A stretch of 46,540 nt of DNA. It comes from a virus. The notes beneath the pieces were generated by a model, which was given only the letters and a program-made list of their open reading frames with translations, made no database searches and was not told the DNA's origin. The position numbers and the translations under genes are program-made. Of the stretch, positions 32,092-39,149 are shown in pieces. Positions within the stretch are counted from its first letter, which is position 1; each line of letters opens with the position of its first letter. The stretch lies in IMG/VR virus record IMGVR_UViG_3300046721_000075, positions 1 through 46,540 of that record. The stretch is one strand, 5' to 3'.

Positions 32092-32546
32092 GATGCGTCC
32101 TCCGGTGTCGGGTCGGAACGGAGGATGAAGTCGCTCCGCTCATGCGGACGATGCTTCGCGCAGAACCCCCGCCACCCTTGGCCGGTCATCCACACCACGC
32201 CAACGGAGGGCTCCTTGCAGTAGTGACCATCATGTTCGAGGTCGGCGTCCAACGAGCGCCAGACATCCCCGTCCTCGTTCAGAACCCGGCGACAGGTGCG
32301 CTGCATCCCGTGTCGGAACAGCGCCGCCACGAGCCGTGCGTTCTCCTCCTGGGCGGTGCGGAGTTGGTCGCGTAGCTTCGATGCGACCTGCCACTCGAAC
32401 GGCCAGCCTTCGAGCGCATGACCGTTCTCGGTGGGACCACCGCATGTCGGGCACTCCACGTCATACCGTCCCGGCTCCTGCCCGGTGTCGTCAGCCATGT
32501 CTACCGGCATGGGACGGACACCCTCGGGCCAGTCCTCATAGCCCAT
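32088..32546 (-). CDS. Hypothetical protein with CxxC and C-terminal Cys/His
   Basis: 152 residues from ATG 32546 (TGATG overlap with the upstream stop); an upstream in-frame start is ignored. A CPTCGG pair at about 32-36 and a later Cys/His group (HYCKEP, FCAKHRPH) may bind zinc; a Gln/Glu-rich helix lies between. Function unknown. Confidence 0.6.
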   Translation of the reverse strand: MGYEDWPEGVRPMPVDMADDTGQEPGRYDVECPTCGGPTENGHALEGWPFEWQVASKLRDQLRTAQEENARLVAALFRHGMQRTCRRVLNEDGDVWRSLDADLEHDGHYCKEPSVGVVWMTGQGWRGFCAKHRPHERSDFILRSDPTPEDAS

Positions 32547-32809
32547 CAGTTCAGCCTCCGTCCGTGCTCCTGGTCGTTGATGGCCTCTAGCTCGTAGAAC
32601 TTCTGCCACTGGCCGTCCATCGCTGCGACGCAGACCATCAGCAGATGTTCGTAGTCGTCGGACCGTGCATCGTCCAGCACAGCCTGAACGTACTGGCCGT
32701 CAGCACCCGCTTTCAGCAGGTGACGCTCCACCGCCCCCATCACAGCGAAGGCATTGCCGTTCACGCCGACCAGCAGGTCTGAGCCTGGTGCGAAGTCCGG
32801 CGGCTTCAT
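32546..32809 (-). CDS. Small helical protein
   Basis: 87 residues from ATG 32809, which overlaps the stop of a 37-residue gene (ATGA). One compact helical domain (NAFAVMGAVERHLLKAGADGQYVQAVLDDARSDDYEHLLMVC). Similar small proteins with an FAxxGAVxrAL...A pattern occur in actinophages. Function not known. Confidence 0.6.
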   Translation of the reverse strand: MKPPDFAPGSDLLVGVNGNAFAVMGAVERHLLKAGADGQYVQAVLDDARSDDYEHLLMVCVAAMDGQWQKFYELEAINDQEHGRRLN

Positions 32810-32919
32810 GGTGCCGTCGCCTTCTGCGCCGCCCACCTGCACAGCAGGCATTGAGGGTCGGGCTTGTTCCGATGCCACCCTGCGACGTGGCGTGCAGCAC
32901 GGTCGGACGCTGTGAGCAT
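32806..32919 (-). CDS. Very small CxxC protein
   Basis: 37 residues starting ATG 32919 with GGAAGGGAC upstream; its TGA overlaps the next ATG. Sequence has RHVAGWHRNKPDPQCLLCRW: one CxxC and two His. The coupling supports expression. Function unknown. Confidence 0.42.
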   Translation of the reverse strand: MLTASDRAARHVAGWHRNKPDPQCLLCRWAAQKATAP

Positions 32920-32948
32920 CGGGATGCGTCCCTTCCAGGTCGCCCGGT

Positions 32949-33332
32949 TCACTCGGCGACCTCAGCGTGGGTGATGGTGTGGTCCAGCAGGATAAGCACG
33001 TCGGCCAGGTCGGTCGCGGCGTTGTCGTTGAAGGACTCCGAGGTGAGGTACTTGCCGTCGAACTTGGTGCTCACCGTGACCGACAGCCAGTCCTCGGCCT
33101 CGCTGATGATGGACTCACGGTGGGAGTCGTAGGGCTTGGTGCCACAGAGGTACAGCCCTGCCAACTCGACGGCGCCGACGAGGCAGTAGTGAGCGACCTC
33201 CTCCACAGCGACCACCCCTGACCGGAACGGGACCTCCTCGAAGTCGGCGTTCTTGAAGTACTCCCCCTTCATCCAGGCGCCATCGACTTCCAGCAGGTCG
33301 TGAGCCTTCCTGAGCACGTCGACTGAGTTCAC
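32949..33332 (-). CDS. DUF6197-like protein
   Basis: 127 residues from GTG 33332 (GTGA overlap). The order W-x-KGEYF, VAHYCLVGAVELAG, SFNDNAATDLADVLILLDHTI fits DUF6197, a small family common in actinobacteria and their phages (W.qg......CaiGAl..A......wND...t..eVl.lld.Ai). Molecular role unknown. Confidence 0.62.
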   Translation of the reverse strand: MNSVDVLRKAHDLLEVDGAWMKGEYFKNADFEEVPFRSGVVAVEEVAHYCLVGAVELAGLYLCGTKPYDSHRESIISEAEDWLSVTVSTKFDGKYLTSESFNDNAATDLADVLILLDHTITHAEVAE

Positions 33333-33970
33333 TTCTCCATCCCTTCCCATAGACGCCGAGCCTGGTCCCGCATCTGCTTGCGCTCGGCCTTCACCTGACG
33401 GTCCATGACGAAGCGAAGCTCACGCGCTACCACGGTGAGGTTGTCTTCGACGTTCCTGAGCACCTCTCGCTGCACGTTCAGCTCGGTGAGGATGTCCTCC
33501 ACACTGCCGTACCGTGGAGCCCTCGGCTTGGCAGGCGGTGGACGTGAGCCGTTCTCCTGGGGCGGCACGTTCTGAGCCACCACCACCAGCCAGGTCCTGA
33601 ACGCCTCGGTGGGGATGCGGTAGTTCTTGTGCGGTCCCCGACCCTTGAACTCCTCAGAGGGCAGCACGCCAGCGTTCATCGCTGCCTTGACCTCGTTCGA
33701 CGTGACACCGACCTCGGCAGCCTTGATGTACGCCTGGTTCTGCGAGAGGAACTCGCCGTCCTCCTTCACCAACGGCCCACCACGCTGCTCCTTCAGGGTC
33801 TCGATGTCTGAACGGCGGTACAGGGCGACACGGATGTCACCCTTCCAGGCCATCGTCCGTGGCACCTTGCCGTCCACGGCCCACTTGTTCAGCGTGCTCT
33901 GACCCACGCCGAGCAGCTCCGCTGCCTCGACGGTGGTCAGCATGGCGTCAGTCCCCGTTCGCGTGGTCAT
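33329..33970 (-). CDS. HTH (MerR/excisionase-like) regulator with coiled coil
   Basis: 213 residues from ATG 33970. Residues 9-50 are a DNA-binding module (MLTTVEAAELLGVGQSTLNKWAVDGKVPRT, then LYRRSDIE). A second helix-turn-helix-like segment (IKAAEVGVTSNEVKAAMNAGVLPSEEFKGRGPHKNYRIP) follows. The C-terminal part (about 150-213) is helical, basic and probably multimeric. Two DNA-binding units plus an oligomerisation helix suggest a regulator or small DNA-bridging protein. It overlaps both neighbours. Confidence 0.72.
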   Translation of the reverse strand: MTTRTGTDAMLTTVEAAELLGVGQSTLNKWAVDGKVPRTMAWKGDIRVALYRRSDIETLKEQRGGPLVKEDGEFLSQNQAYIKAAEVGVTSNEVKAAMNAGVLPSEEFKGRGPHKNYRIPTEAFRTWLVVVAQNVPPQENGSRPPPAKPRAPRYGSVEDILTELNVQREVLRNVEDNLTVVARELRFVMDRQVKAERKQMRDQARRLWEGMEK

Positions 33971-34187
33971 TCCGATGCCGTCCCTTCTCTCTGGTGGATG
34001 CAGCCCTGGCTGCTGCCACGAACACGACCGCCAAGCACGTCGCTCCCAGGACCAGGTCGGCGATACCAACGACGTACATAGCCGCCGTCATGGTGTGCTT
34101 GGGTCCCCACATCGGGGCCTCCCATACCATCAGCAGCCCGATGCTGCCGAACACCAAGGCGTAGATGAGCAGCCAGCGGTACTTCAC
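33948..34187 (-). CDS. Two-span membrane protein
   Basis: 79 residues with hydrophobic helices at about 5-22 (LLIYALVFGSIGLLMVW) and 38-62 (YVVGIADLVLGATCLAVVFVAAA) and a basic C terminus. Coupled to the zinc-protein gene (ATGA) and overlapping the HTH gene. Function unknown. Confidence 0.65.
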   Translation of the reverse strand: MKYRWLLIYALVFGSIGLLMVWEAPMWGPKHTMTAAMYVVGIADLVLGATCLAVVFVAAARAASTREKGRHRNDHANGD

Positions 34188-34528
34188 CGGCGCCGCTTCC
34201 TCGGTGTGCCGAGGTCACGTTCGATAGCCTCGACACGGATGGTGTTCTTGTAGATGCGCCCTGCGATGGACAGGAATCCAGCAGGGTGCTTATAGCCCCG
34301 CCGTAGTACCTCACCGCTTCTTCTCACGATGGTCTCGGAACGCACACAGGTGCAGCGTCCACACCACCATGTCCTGGTGACGAAACGCTCGTCGGCATCC
34401 ACGTTGATAACGTGGCGGTCCCAGAAGTGCCCTACATCACGGCACTTCAAGAAGTGGTCGGGCCACTTCTGCGCCTGCTGCTCAGGAGTCAATGCTGACG
34501 GCTGAGGTTCTGGCGGTGTCGCTGCCAC
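34184..34528 (-). CDS. Actinophage-type zinc protein
   Basis: 114 residues. FLKCRDVGHFWDRH, then RTWWCGRCTCVRSETIVRRSGEVLRRGYKHPAGFL, matches a widespread uncharacterised actinobacterial and actinophage family (CRDxGHxW...C..C...R......G....YxYPxGYL). The Cys/His set likely binds zinc; the C terminus is basic. GTG 34528 is the start, with GAAGGGAG upstream. It is the first gene after the terminator of the ubiquitin-like cassette. Confidence 0.7.
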   Translation of the reverse strand: MAATPPEPQPSALTPEQQAQKWPDHFLKCRDVGHFWDRHVINVDADERFVTRTWWCGRCTCVRSETIVRRSGEVLRRGYKHPAGFLSIAGRIYKNTIRVEAIERDLGTPRKRRR

Positions 34529-34560
34529 CTGACGCTCCCTTCTGACGTCGGCCCAAACAG

Positions 34561-34593
34561 GACCAGGGGGGTGAACGTAACACCCCCCTGGTC
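34561..34593 (-). terminator. Terminator of the ubiquitin-like cassette
   Basis: GACCAGGGGGGTG (34561-34573) and CACCCCCCTGGTC (34581-34593) form a perfect 13-bp stem with loop of 7. Read leftwards it is followed by CTGTTTGGG. It lies 22 bases after the stop of the beta-grasp gene and closes the cassette. Confidence 0.8.
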
Positions 34594-34614
34594 ACTGTGT
34601 CTAGGAGGCAGGTT

Positions 34615-34839
34615 CTAGTTGGAGCCCGCCTTGATGTCGCCGGTGATGGAGATGAAGTCACCGTTGCGGAGCGGCCTGTTGAACTCGGCCAACAGGATGC
34701 CGTTCACCTTGATGGTGCCCCGCGTGGTCTCGAACCCGGCCCTCTCCACCAGGTCCTCGACCGTCTCTCCGTCCGACAGCGCGAACTCCTGGACGGGGGC
34801 GCCACCGAGCTTGCCGACCTTCACGAACTGGACGTCCAT
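34615..34839 (-). CDS. Ubiquitin-like beta-grasp protein (ThiS/MoaD-like)
   Basis: 74 residues with the ThiS/MoaD/ubiquitin order: strand (VQFVKVG), strand (VQEFALSDG), helix (TVEDLVERAGF), strand (TIKVNGILLAEF), and the ending LRNGDFISITGDIKAGSN, where NGDxIxIxxxIKxG is typical of sulfur-carrier and ubiquitin-like folds. The terminus is AGSN, not GG, so it would need trimming (for example by the JAB enzyme) to expose a glycine, or act without conjugation. GGAAGGAGAG lies 8 bases before the ATG. It is the last gene of the cassette with E1-, JAB- and E2-like genes. Confidence 0.75.
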   Translation of the reverse strand: MDVQFVKVGKLGGAPVQEFALSDGETVEDLVERAGFETTRGTIKVNGILLAEFNRPLRNGDFISITGDIKAGSN

Positions 34840-34881
34840 GTTGCGACTCTCCTTCCGTTCCCTTGGGTGGTTGCTAGCAAC

Positions 34882-35583
34882 TCAGGTCAGGTGAATCCTC
34901 AGGACGAAGTCGAACGTCTCGTCGAACAAGACGTCCTCCCCCGTCGCCAGCTTCTTCACGTTGTCGCAGATGAGGGCAGCGGTGAGCATCGGCGTGTAGA
35001 CGATGCTGCGCTCTGTACAGGGCGCTTCCTCCGCTCCCTCATCATCGAACAGCGTGTCCTCGTACCTCTGCTGCTGCGTGACGTCCTGAACCTCCACGGT
35101 GAAGATTCTCAGGACCCGTGCTCCCATCCTGGCGTCGATGTAGTGGCGAGCCTCCGAGGACTTGACCAACTCCCAGATGGCTTTCCGGGCCTTCATCGAG
35201 TCCACGCCACTCACCACGACCGATGCCGTGATGGGCCTGTTGTGTACGAACGGCCTCACCTCCTCGGTCAACCCCGTGACCATGCACGTACCGGCCAACA
35301 GGTCGACCACTTGGCTGAGGGCTTCCACCTTCAGCATCCCGATGTGAGCCTCCCCATAGAGCTGGTTCGGCTGGTTATGAACCTCGACGGAATCGAAGTC
35401 CATCACCGTCAAGCTGGGAAGGCCCATCTTCGCCAGGCCCAAGCCCGTCCATGAGCCGATGCCTCCGGCTCCTATCAGCAGCACACCACCAAGGGCCTCC
35501 AACTCCTTGGGGTGGCACAGGTGCAACTGACGGGCGAAGATGGCGTCCACCTGCTCATCGGTGGCTCCGACCAGCGTGGTCAT
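34882..35583 (-). CDS. E1-like (ThiF/MoeB) adenylating enzyme
   Basis: 233 residues, a single-domain ThiF/HesA/MoeB protein. ATP-binding GAGGIGS at 38-44, the acidic DFDSVEVHN at 62-70 with NQ in place of the usual RQ, Lys85, DSM (128-130), IDARMG (149-154), and a candidate catalytic Cys189 (APCTERS) followed by TPMLTAALICDNVKKL. It would adenylate and thioesterify the C terminus of the beta-grasp protein. No C-terminal ubiquitin-fold domain or CxxC zinc pair. Coupled to the JAB gene by ATGA. It could in principle serve a ThiS/MoaD-type sulfur transfer, but the JAB and E2-like neighbours argue for conjugation. Confidence 0.86.
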   Translation of the reverse strand: MTTLVGATDEQVDAIFARQLHLCHPKELEALGGVLLIGAGGIGSWTGLGLAKMGLPSLTVMDFDSVEVHNQPNQLYGEAHIGMLKVEALSQVVDLLAGTCMVTGLTEEVRPFVHNRPITASVVVSGVDSMKARKAIWELVKSSEARHYIDARMGARVLRIFTVEVQDVTQQQRYEDTLFDDEGAEEAPCTERSIVYTPMLTAALICDNVKKLATGEDVLFDETFDFVLRIHLT

Positions 35584-36773
35584 ACGCCATCGTCCAGGGC
35601 GACCTCGCTGTCCTGCTGCTCCAGGAACGCCTTGGCTGCCTCCTCAGGGATGAGCAGTTCCACGAACGCCTCCAACGAGGTCACTTCGGCCTTGTTCAGC
35701 CCCAGGAACTCGGTCAGGTACTCGATGTCACCCTCCAACCGCGAGGTCAGTCCTTCGAGGTCGAGGGACCAGCCAGCAAGCTCAGGGTCCTCCATGTCCC
35801 TGCCGACGTCGGCCTTGGTGTCCAGGTCCCTCGCCAGGAGGAGCAGGGCTTCATCGGCGTCCAGCTCGGTTGACGCTGATGCCGTCAGCGGCACGTAGCC
35901 GTACATCTCCGACCAACTCATCTCCCCCATGTCCAGGGGGCTCGAAGCCATCTGATGTTCGGTCGGCTTCGACGTACTGACGACGACGCCACTGGTAGGG
36001 ATGGGGTCCCACCGCCCCTTCTGGGCGTTCCAACGAAAGGGACGGTCTCGCAGGGTGGCCGTGTCCTTCTTGGCGAAGTCCTTGCCTCGGCTCCACTCCT
36101 GCTCCCGCTCGTACCAGCGCCACCACACGCCGTTCTCCCAGCGTTCCATGCCCTCCCGCAGCCCCTTCTCGGACGGCGGCAGGCCGGTCTTGGCGTCCCA
36201 GGCGCCACCGTAATGACCCGGCCCAGTCAGCGTTGGCTGATACGAGTTGAACTTGCACCGCTCGGCGATGAGTTGCCGGACCTCGTCGACGTCACCCTGG
36301 GTGGTTGGGACAAAGAGCACAACGTCCAGTTCCTCGTGCATCCACCAGGGGTCGTAGGTGTTCAGCCAACATTGCATGTCACCGGCGGCGTTCAGCACGA
36401 GCGCCACCATCCAACTCCCACCGACCCAGGTACGGATGGTGTTGTCGTCGGTGGCGGAGAAGAACGCTGGCAGCGTTCCGTGGGAGTGACCCCACAGCTT
36501 GATGTCGGCGACCTCGTCGCCTCGGCCCTCGTTGGACAGGGCCATCATCAGGTTCGTCGTGGCGTTGTCGTCGAAGTCCGAGTGCCCGGCGCTGTTGTCC
36601 TGGTCCACCAGGAACACCTCGCTGAGCAGCATGTCCTCGCCGAACAACTTGACCGTGCCCAGCCACGAGATTTCCTGCAAGCTCCCGTTCACCGACGCAC
36701 GAGCGTTCTTCACGAACAGCCACATCGTCTTCCATGCCTGTGGCGTCACCAACAGCCTGCGGTTGTCGCTCAT
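35580..36773 (-). CDS. JAMM/JAB metallo-isopeptidase
   Basis: 397 residues. The N-terminal MPN/JAB domain (1-165) has the complete JAMM set: E34 (LQEISWLG), H96-S-H98, S106 and D109 (GHSHGTLPAFFSATDD), with spacing H-x-H-x7-S-x2-D. Residues 165-265 are Trp/Gly-rich, unrecognised; 300-397 are acidic and helical and may bind partners. JAB enzymes in prokaryotic ubiquitin-like systems trim or remove the modifier. ATG 36773 has AAGGGGAGG upstream. The stop is coupled to the E1 start. Zinc binding is inferred from the motif. Confidence 0.87.
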   Translation of the reverse strand: MSDNRRLLVTPQAWKTMWLFVKNARASVNGSLQEISWLGTVKLFGEDMLLSEVFLVDQDNSAGHSDFDDNATTNLMMALSNEGRGDEVADIKLWGHSHGTLPAFFSATDDNTIRTWVGGSWMVALVLNAAGDMQCWLNTYDPWWMHEELDVVLFVPTTQGDVDEVRQLIAERCKFNSYQPTLTGPGHYGGAWDAKTGLPPSEKGLREGMERWENGVWWRWYEREQEWSRGKDFAKKDTATLRDRPFRWNAQKGRWDPIPTSGVVVSTSKPTEHQMASSPLDMGEMSWSEMYGYVPLTASASTELDADEALLLLARDLDTKADVGRDMEDPELAGWSLDLEGLTSRLEGDIEYLTEFLGLNKAEVTSLEAFVELLIPEEAAKAFLEQQDSEVALDDGV

Positions 36774-36836
36774 CGTCCTCCCCTTGGGTGGTAGGGTCTA
36801 GCACCTACGTACGTGGACCAGGTCGGTTTCTATCGC

Positions 36837-38387
36837 TCAGTTCGAGGGGGCATCACCGACCAGGATGTTGAAGCCGACGATGAGGCCCTCGTTGACCTCG
36901 AAGGCCGCGTTCGTCGCCAGTTCCAGCAGCATCGACCTGAGCTGACCCCAGCTCTCCCGCTCGTGCGGCGCCGTCTGCATCAGGATGGTGTTGGTGGGGC
37001 CATCGTTGGCAGCGGTGAGCACCTGACAAGGCGGGCAAGGCTCACCCCGATGTAGGTGATTGTCCCGCTGGACCACCAACAGATGCTGCCGGAACTGCTC
37101 CGACATGGCGGCGATGGTCTCGCCGGTCAGCCCGTCACCCAGGTCGGTGTAGTTAGCCCAGTCCTCGTAGCCCTCGTTGCCCAGCAGCCGCATCAGGACA
37201 TGGGACTGGCTGCCCACATATCCAGCGACAGCGTGACGGCACAGGTCCTCCATCATGAACGACTCGGGGCTCTCCTGAGGACCACAGACCGGGCAGTTGT
37301 ACCCACCGTGACTGTCGTTCGTGCAGTACGACCACATGCCGGTGTTCAGCATCCGCTCGTCGCAGAAGGGACAGAAGATGCAGCCACAGTCCCCGGCGTC
37401 CTCGTTCTCCCCGCAAACATCACAGAACGAGCAGGAGCACGCACTCTCCCTGTTCCCACACTGACCACAGCGGTTGCACTCGCACTCGTCCATGACGTAA
37501 CCACAGTCACCACAGGGAGCTGGTGCTAGTGCGTAACTCAGCACCGGGGAGTTCTCAGCGATGCGCCAGGTCGTGTAGTACTGCCCGTAGGCATCCTCCT
37601 CATGCACCTCAGGCAGGTAGTCCAGCACGTAGAAGATGCAGGTGTCCCACGCTCCGTCGCTGAGCATCCTGGCGATGTCACCGTCGATGTTGCCGAAGCA
37701 CGGCAGCCCGTCAGCATCCACATGCGGATGGGTGAAGTCGGAGTGCGGGTAGTCCTCACCACGGATAACCTCAGCCCGAGGCGTCAGCCTGTGGATGGTG
37801 ACCGTCGGCCTGACCAGGGAGAGCTGGATGCAGAACTGGCCGAGCCTGCGGATGGTCCCGTCGTTCAGTAGCTTGGTGGTCATGTAGTTGGTGAACACGT
37901 ACAGCGCAGGGAAGGTCACGCTGTCACGGATGCGGGTTCCATCCGCCCTCCTGAGAGGCTCGACGATGTCGGTCCCATCGATGAAACGACGCAGCATCAC
38001 CGTCTGAACCTCAGGACGACGCAGGATGCTCGCCAAGCGCGGCTCCACGTCCTTGGCAGCAGGACTATCAGCCGCTTCAATCTGCTTCATGCGCTGCTGG
38101 AGCGTGAACATGGTATCTATCTGCGCACGCAGCGCCGAGCGGTACTGCTGAGCCTGAGATTCAGCCCTGCGTACCTGGTCCTTCAGGGAGTCGTAGTCGG
38201 AGTTGCCCACCGCCGTCCATGAATCGACGTTGCCCTCCACCAGGCGCTTGACCTTGTCGTCGTCCATGCTCGGAGCGACGACCTGGGTAGACTGAGGAAA
38301 CGCCTTCAACTCCAGGCGTACCTGGGCCTCCATCAGCGCAGCCTCGTGAAGCTCCGCCATCATGACCGCTGATATATCGAGTACCAC
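36837..38387 (-). CDS. E2-like protein fused to Cys-rich (possible RING-like) region
   Basis: 516 residues. N-terminal helices with a coiled coil (about 65-105), a helical part, then residues 185-265 shaped like a ubiquitin-conjugating fold: PTVTIHRLTP, THPHVDADGLPCFGN with HPH 220-222 and candidate catalytic C230, then two helices. This mirrors HPN...G.icL in E2 enzymes. Residues 292-368 hold about 18 Cys in CxxC and CxC pairs (PCGDCG, CNRCGQCG, FCDVCG, FCPFCDE, NCPVCGP), enough for several zincs and possibly RING-type. A last CPPC is at 451-454. Context supports E2 or E2-E3 activity; the fold call is by eye and needs checking. Confidence 0.6.
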   Translation of the reverse strand: MVLDISAVMMAELHEAALMEAQVRLELKAFPQSTQVVAPSMDDDKVKRLVEGNVDSWTAVGNSDYDSLKDQVRRAESQAQQYRSALRAQIDTMFTLQQRMKQIEAADSPAAKDVEPRLASILRRPEVQTVMLRRFIDGTDIVEPLRRADGTRIRDSVTFPALYVFTNYMTTKLLNDGTIRRLGQFCIQLSLVRPTVTIHRLTPRAEVIRGEDYPHSDFTHPHVDADGLPCFGNIDGDIARMLSDGAWDTCIFYVLDYLPEVHEEDAYGQYYTTWRIAENSPVLSYALAPAPCGDCGYVMDECECNRCGQCGNRESACSCSFCDVCGENEDAGDCGCIFCPFCDERMLNTGMWSYCTNDSHGGYNCPVCGPQESPESFMMEDLCRHAVAGYVGSQSHVLMRLLGNEGYEDWANYTDLGDGLTGETIAAMSEQFRQHLLVVQRDNHLHRGEPCPPCQVLTAANDGPTNTILMQTAPHERESWGQLRSMLLELATNAAFEVNEGLIVGFNILVGDAPSN

Positions 38388-38392
38388 GTTCC

Positions 38393-38569
38393 TTACCTCC
38401 CTTCCTCCGCTCGCTTCATACGGTCCAGGTGGTAGTCCTTCAGCGCGGCCTCCTCATAGATGTCGAAGGTGATTACCCTCCAGCCACAGGTGCAGCGGAG
38501 GTCATACCTGGTAGTAACCGTCGTCTTTATCTCGTGCTTGACCGATTCTCCTGAGCGACGACGCGCCAC
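38393..38569 (-). CDS. Small basic protein with CxC pair, first cassette gene
   Basis: 58 residues from GTG 38569 with an excellent AGGAGGAAGGA site. Basic start (MARRRSGESVKHEIKTT), then LRCTCGWRVITFDIYEEAALKDYHLDRMKRAEE: a single CxC and a helical end. It is short of the ligands for a normal zinc finger. Its stop lies 6 bases before the next start. Unrecognised. Confidence 0.6.
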   Translation of the reverse strand: MARRRSGESVKHEIKTTVTTRYDLRCTCGWRVITFDIYEEAALKDYHLDRMKRAEEGR

Positions 38570-38582
38570 TCCTTCCTCCTTC

Positions 38583-38621
38583 CATTGATAGGGGTTCCGG
38601 TCGGGTCGGTCGCTATCAATG
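38583..38621. promoter_or_regulatory. Operator-like inverted repeat at cassette promoter C
   Basis: CATTGATAG (38583-38591) and CTATCAATG (38613-38621) are perfect 9-bp arms 21 bases apart, one overlapping the -10 of promoter C and the other next to the ribosome site of the 58-residue gene. Transcripts from promoter B would contain both arms as a hairpin; those from C would not. Confidence 0.5.
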
Positions 38622-38647
38622 TGTCCCGATTCCCGATGCCGTGTCGG
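38618..38647 (-). promoter_or_regulatory. Cassette promoter C
   Basis: Minus strand: CCGACA (38647-38642), 18-base spacer with ATCGGGAATCGGGA, CACATT (38623-38618). The spacer and -35 also form GTCCCGA/TCGGGA, an operator-like dyad. Start expected near 38611, giving a leader of about 40 bases to GTG 38569. Confidence 0.55.
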
Positions 38648-38714
38648 GACCCCTGCTTCGTGCGTAGGAGGAAGACGTTCTCCTTACGGAAGCGGTCGGT
38701 TCCGGGTCCCCTTC

Positions 38715-38744
38715 AATGTGCCCGGATTCCGATGCGTCTGTCGG
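38715..38744 (-). promoter_or_regulatory. Cassette promoter B
   Basis: Minus strand: CCGACA (38744-38739), 18-base spacer with ATCGGAATCCGGG, CACATT (38720-38715). A perfect dyad GGATTCCGA-N8-TCGGAATCC covers the -35 and spacer. It is a diverged copy of promoter C at a 97-base distance. Confidence 0.55.
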
Positions 38745-38771
38745 AATCCCTACCTGGGGACCCCAGAAGGG

Positions 38772-39149
38772 CTACGCCCGGCGGTACTCAGCAGCACGTC
38801 GACGTGCCCCTTCGTTGGAACAGGTCGGACACTGTCGAGCAGTACGCCCAAACTGAGAGTGACCTCGTGAGCAGACCAACTTGCGCGACCGACGTAGGTT
38901 CTCGGCATGAGTCACCGGTTCCAGGTGGTCGGGGTTCACGCACCTTGGGAACCGACACCGATGGTCCAGCTCTAGGCCCTCAGGGATAGGACCCACAACC
39001 AGTTCATACGCCGTTCGGTGGGCGCTGTGCATCTCACCCGTATGCCAGAACGACCCGTAACCCAGCGCCTGGTGAGCGCCCAGCCACCACCAACACTCCG
39101 TCTCTGGGTCACGAACGACCTTCACCCAGAAGCGCCGCTGCCAAGTCAC
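38772..39149 (-). CDS. HNH endonuclease
   Basis: 125 residues from GTG 39149 (GTGA overlap). WVKV....ECWWWLGAHQALGYGSFW, AHRTAYEL, and LDHRCRFPRCVNPDHLEPVTHAEN give a full HNH_3-type motif (DH...C....CVNPdHLe.vT..eN). A second Cys/His set (LVCSRGHSQ, RQCPTCS) follows. Such proteins are free-standing homing or packaging-associated endonucleases. It lies before the cassette promoters and may be a recent insertion, but its overlap with the upstream gene argues for long residence. Confidence 0.86.
   Translation of the reverse strand: MTWQRRFWVKVVRDPETECWWWLGAHQALGYGSFWHTGEMHSAHRTAYELVVGPIPEGLELDHRCRFPRCVNPDHLEPVTHAENLRRSRKLVCSRGHSQFGRTARQCPTCSNEGARRRAAEYRRA

Noticed and set aside
34882-35583. 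ThiF-like gene as thiamine or molybdopterin synthesis
   Set aside because: No thiamine or molybdopterin enzymes nearby, no CxxC zinc pair of MoeB, and a JAMM protease and E2-like gene are in the same unit.
38583-38770. Two ~40-base similar units 97 bases apart, considered as a CRISPR-like or transposon repeat
   Set aside because: Only two imperfect copies, no spacer set or cas genes, and they fit promoters with dyads.
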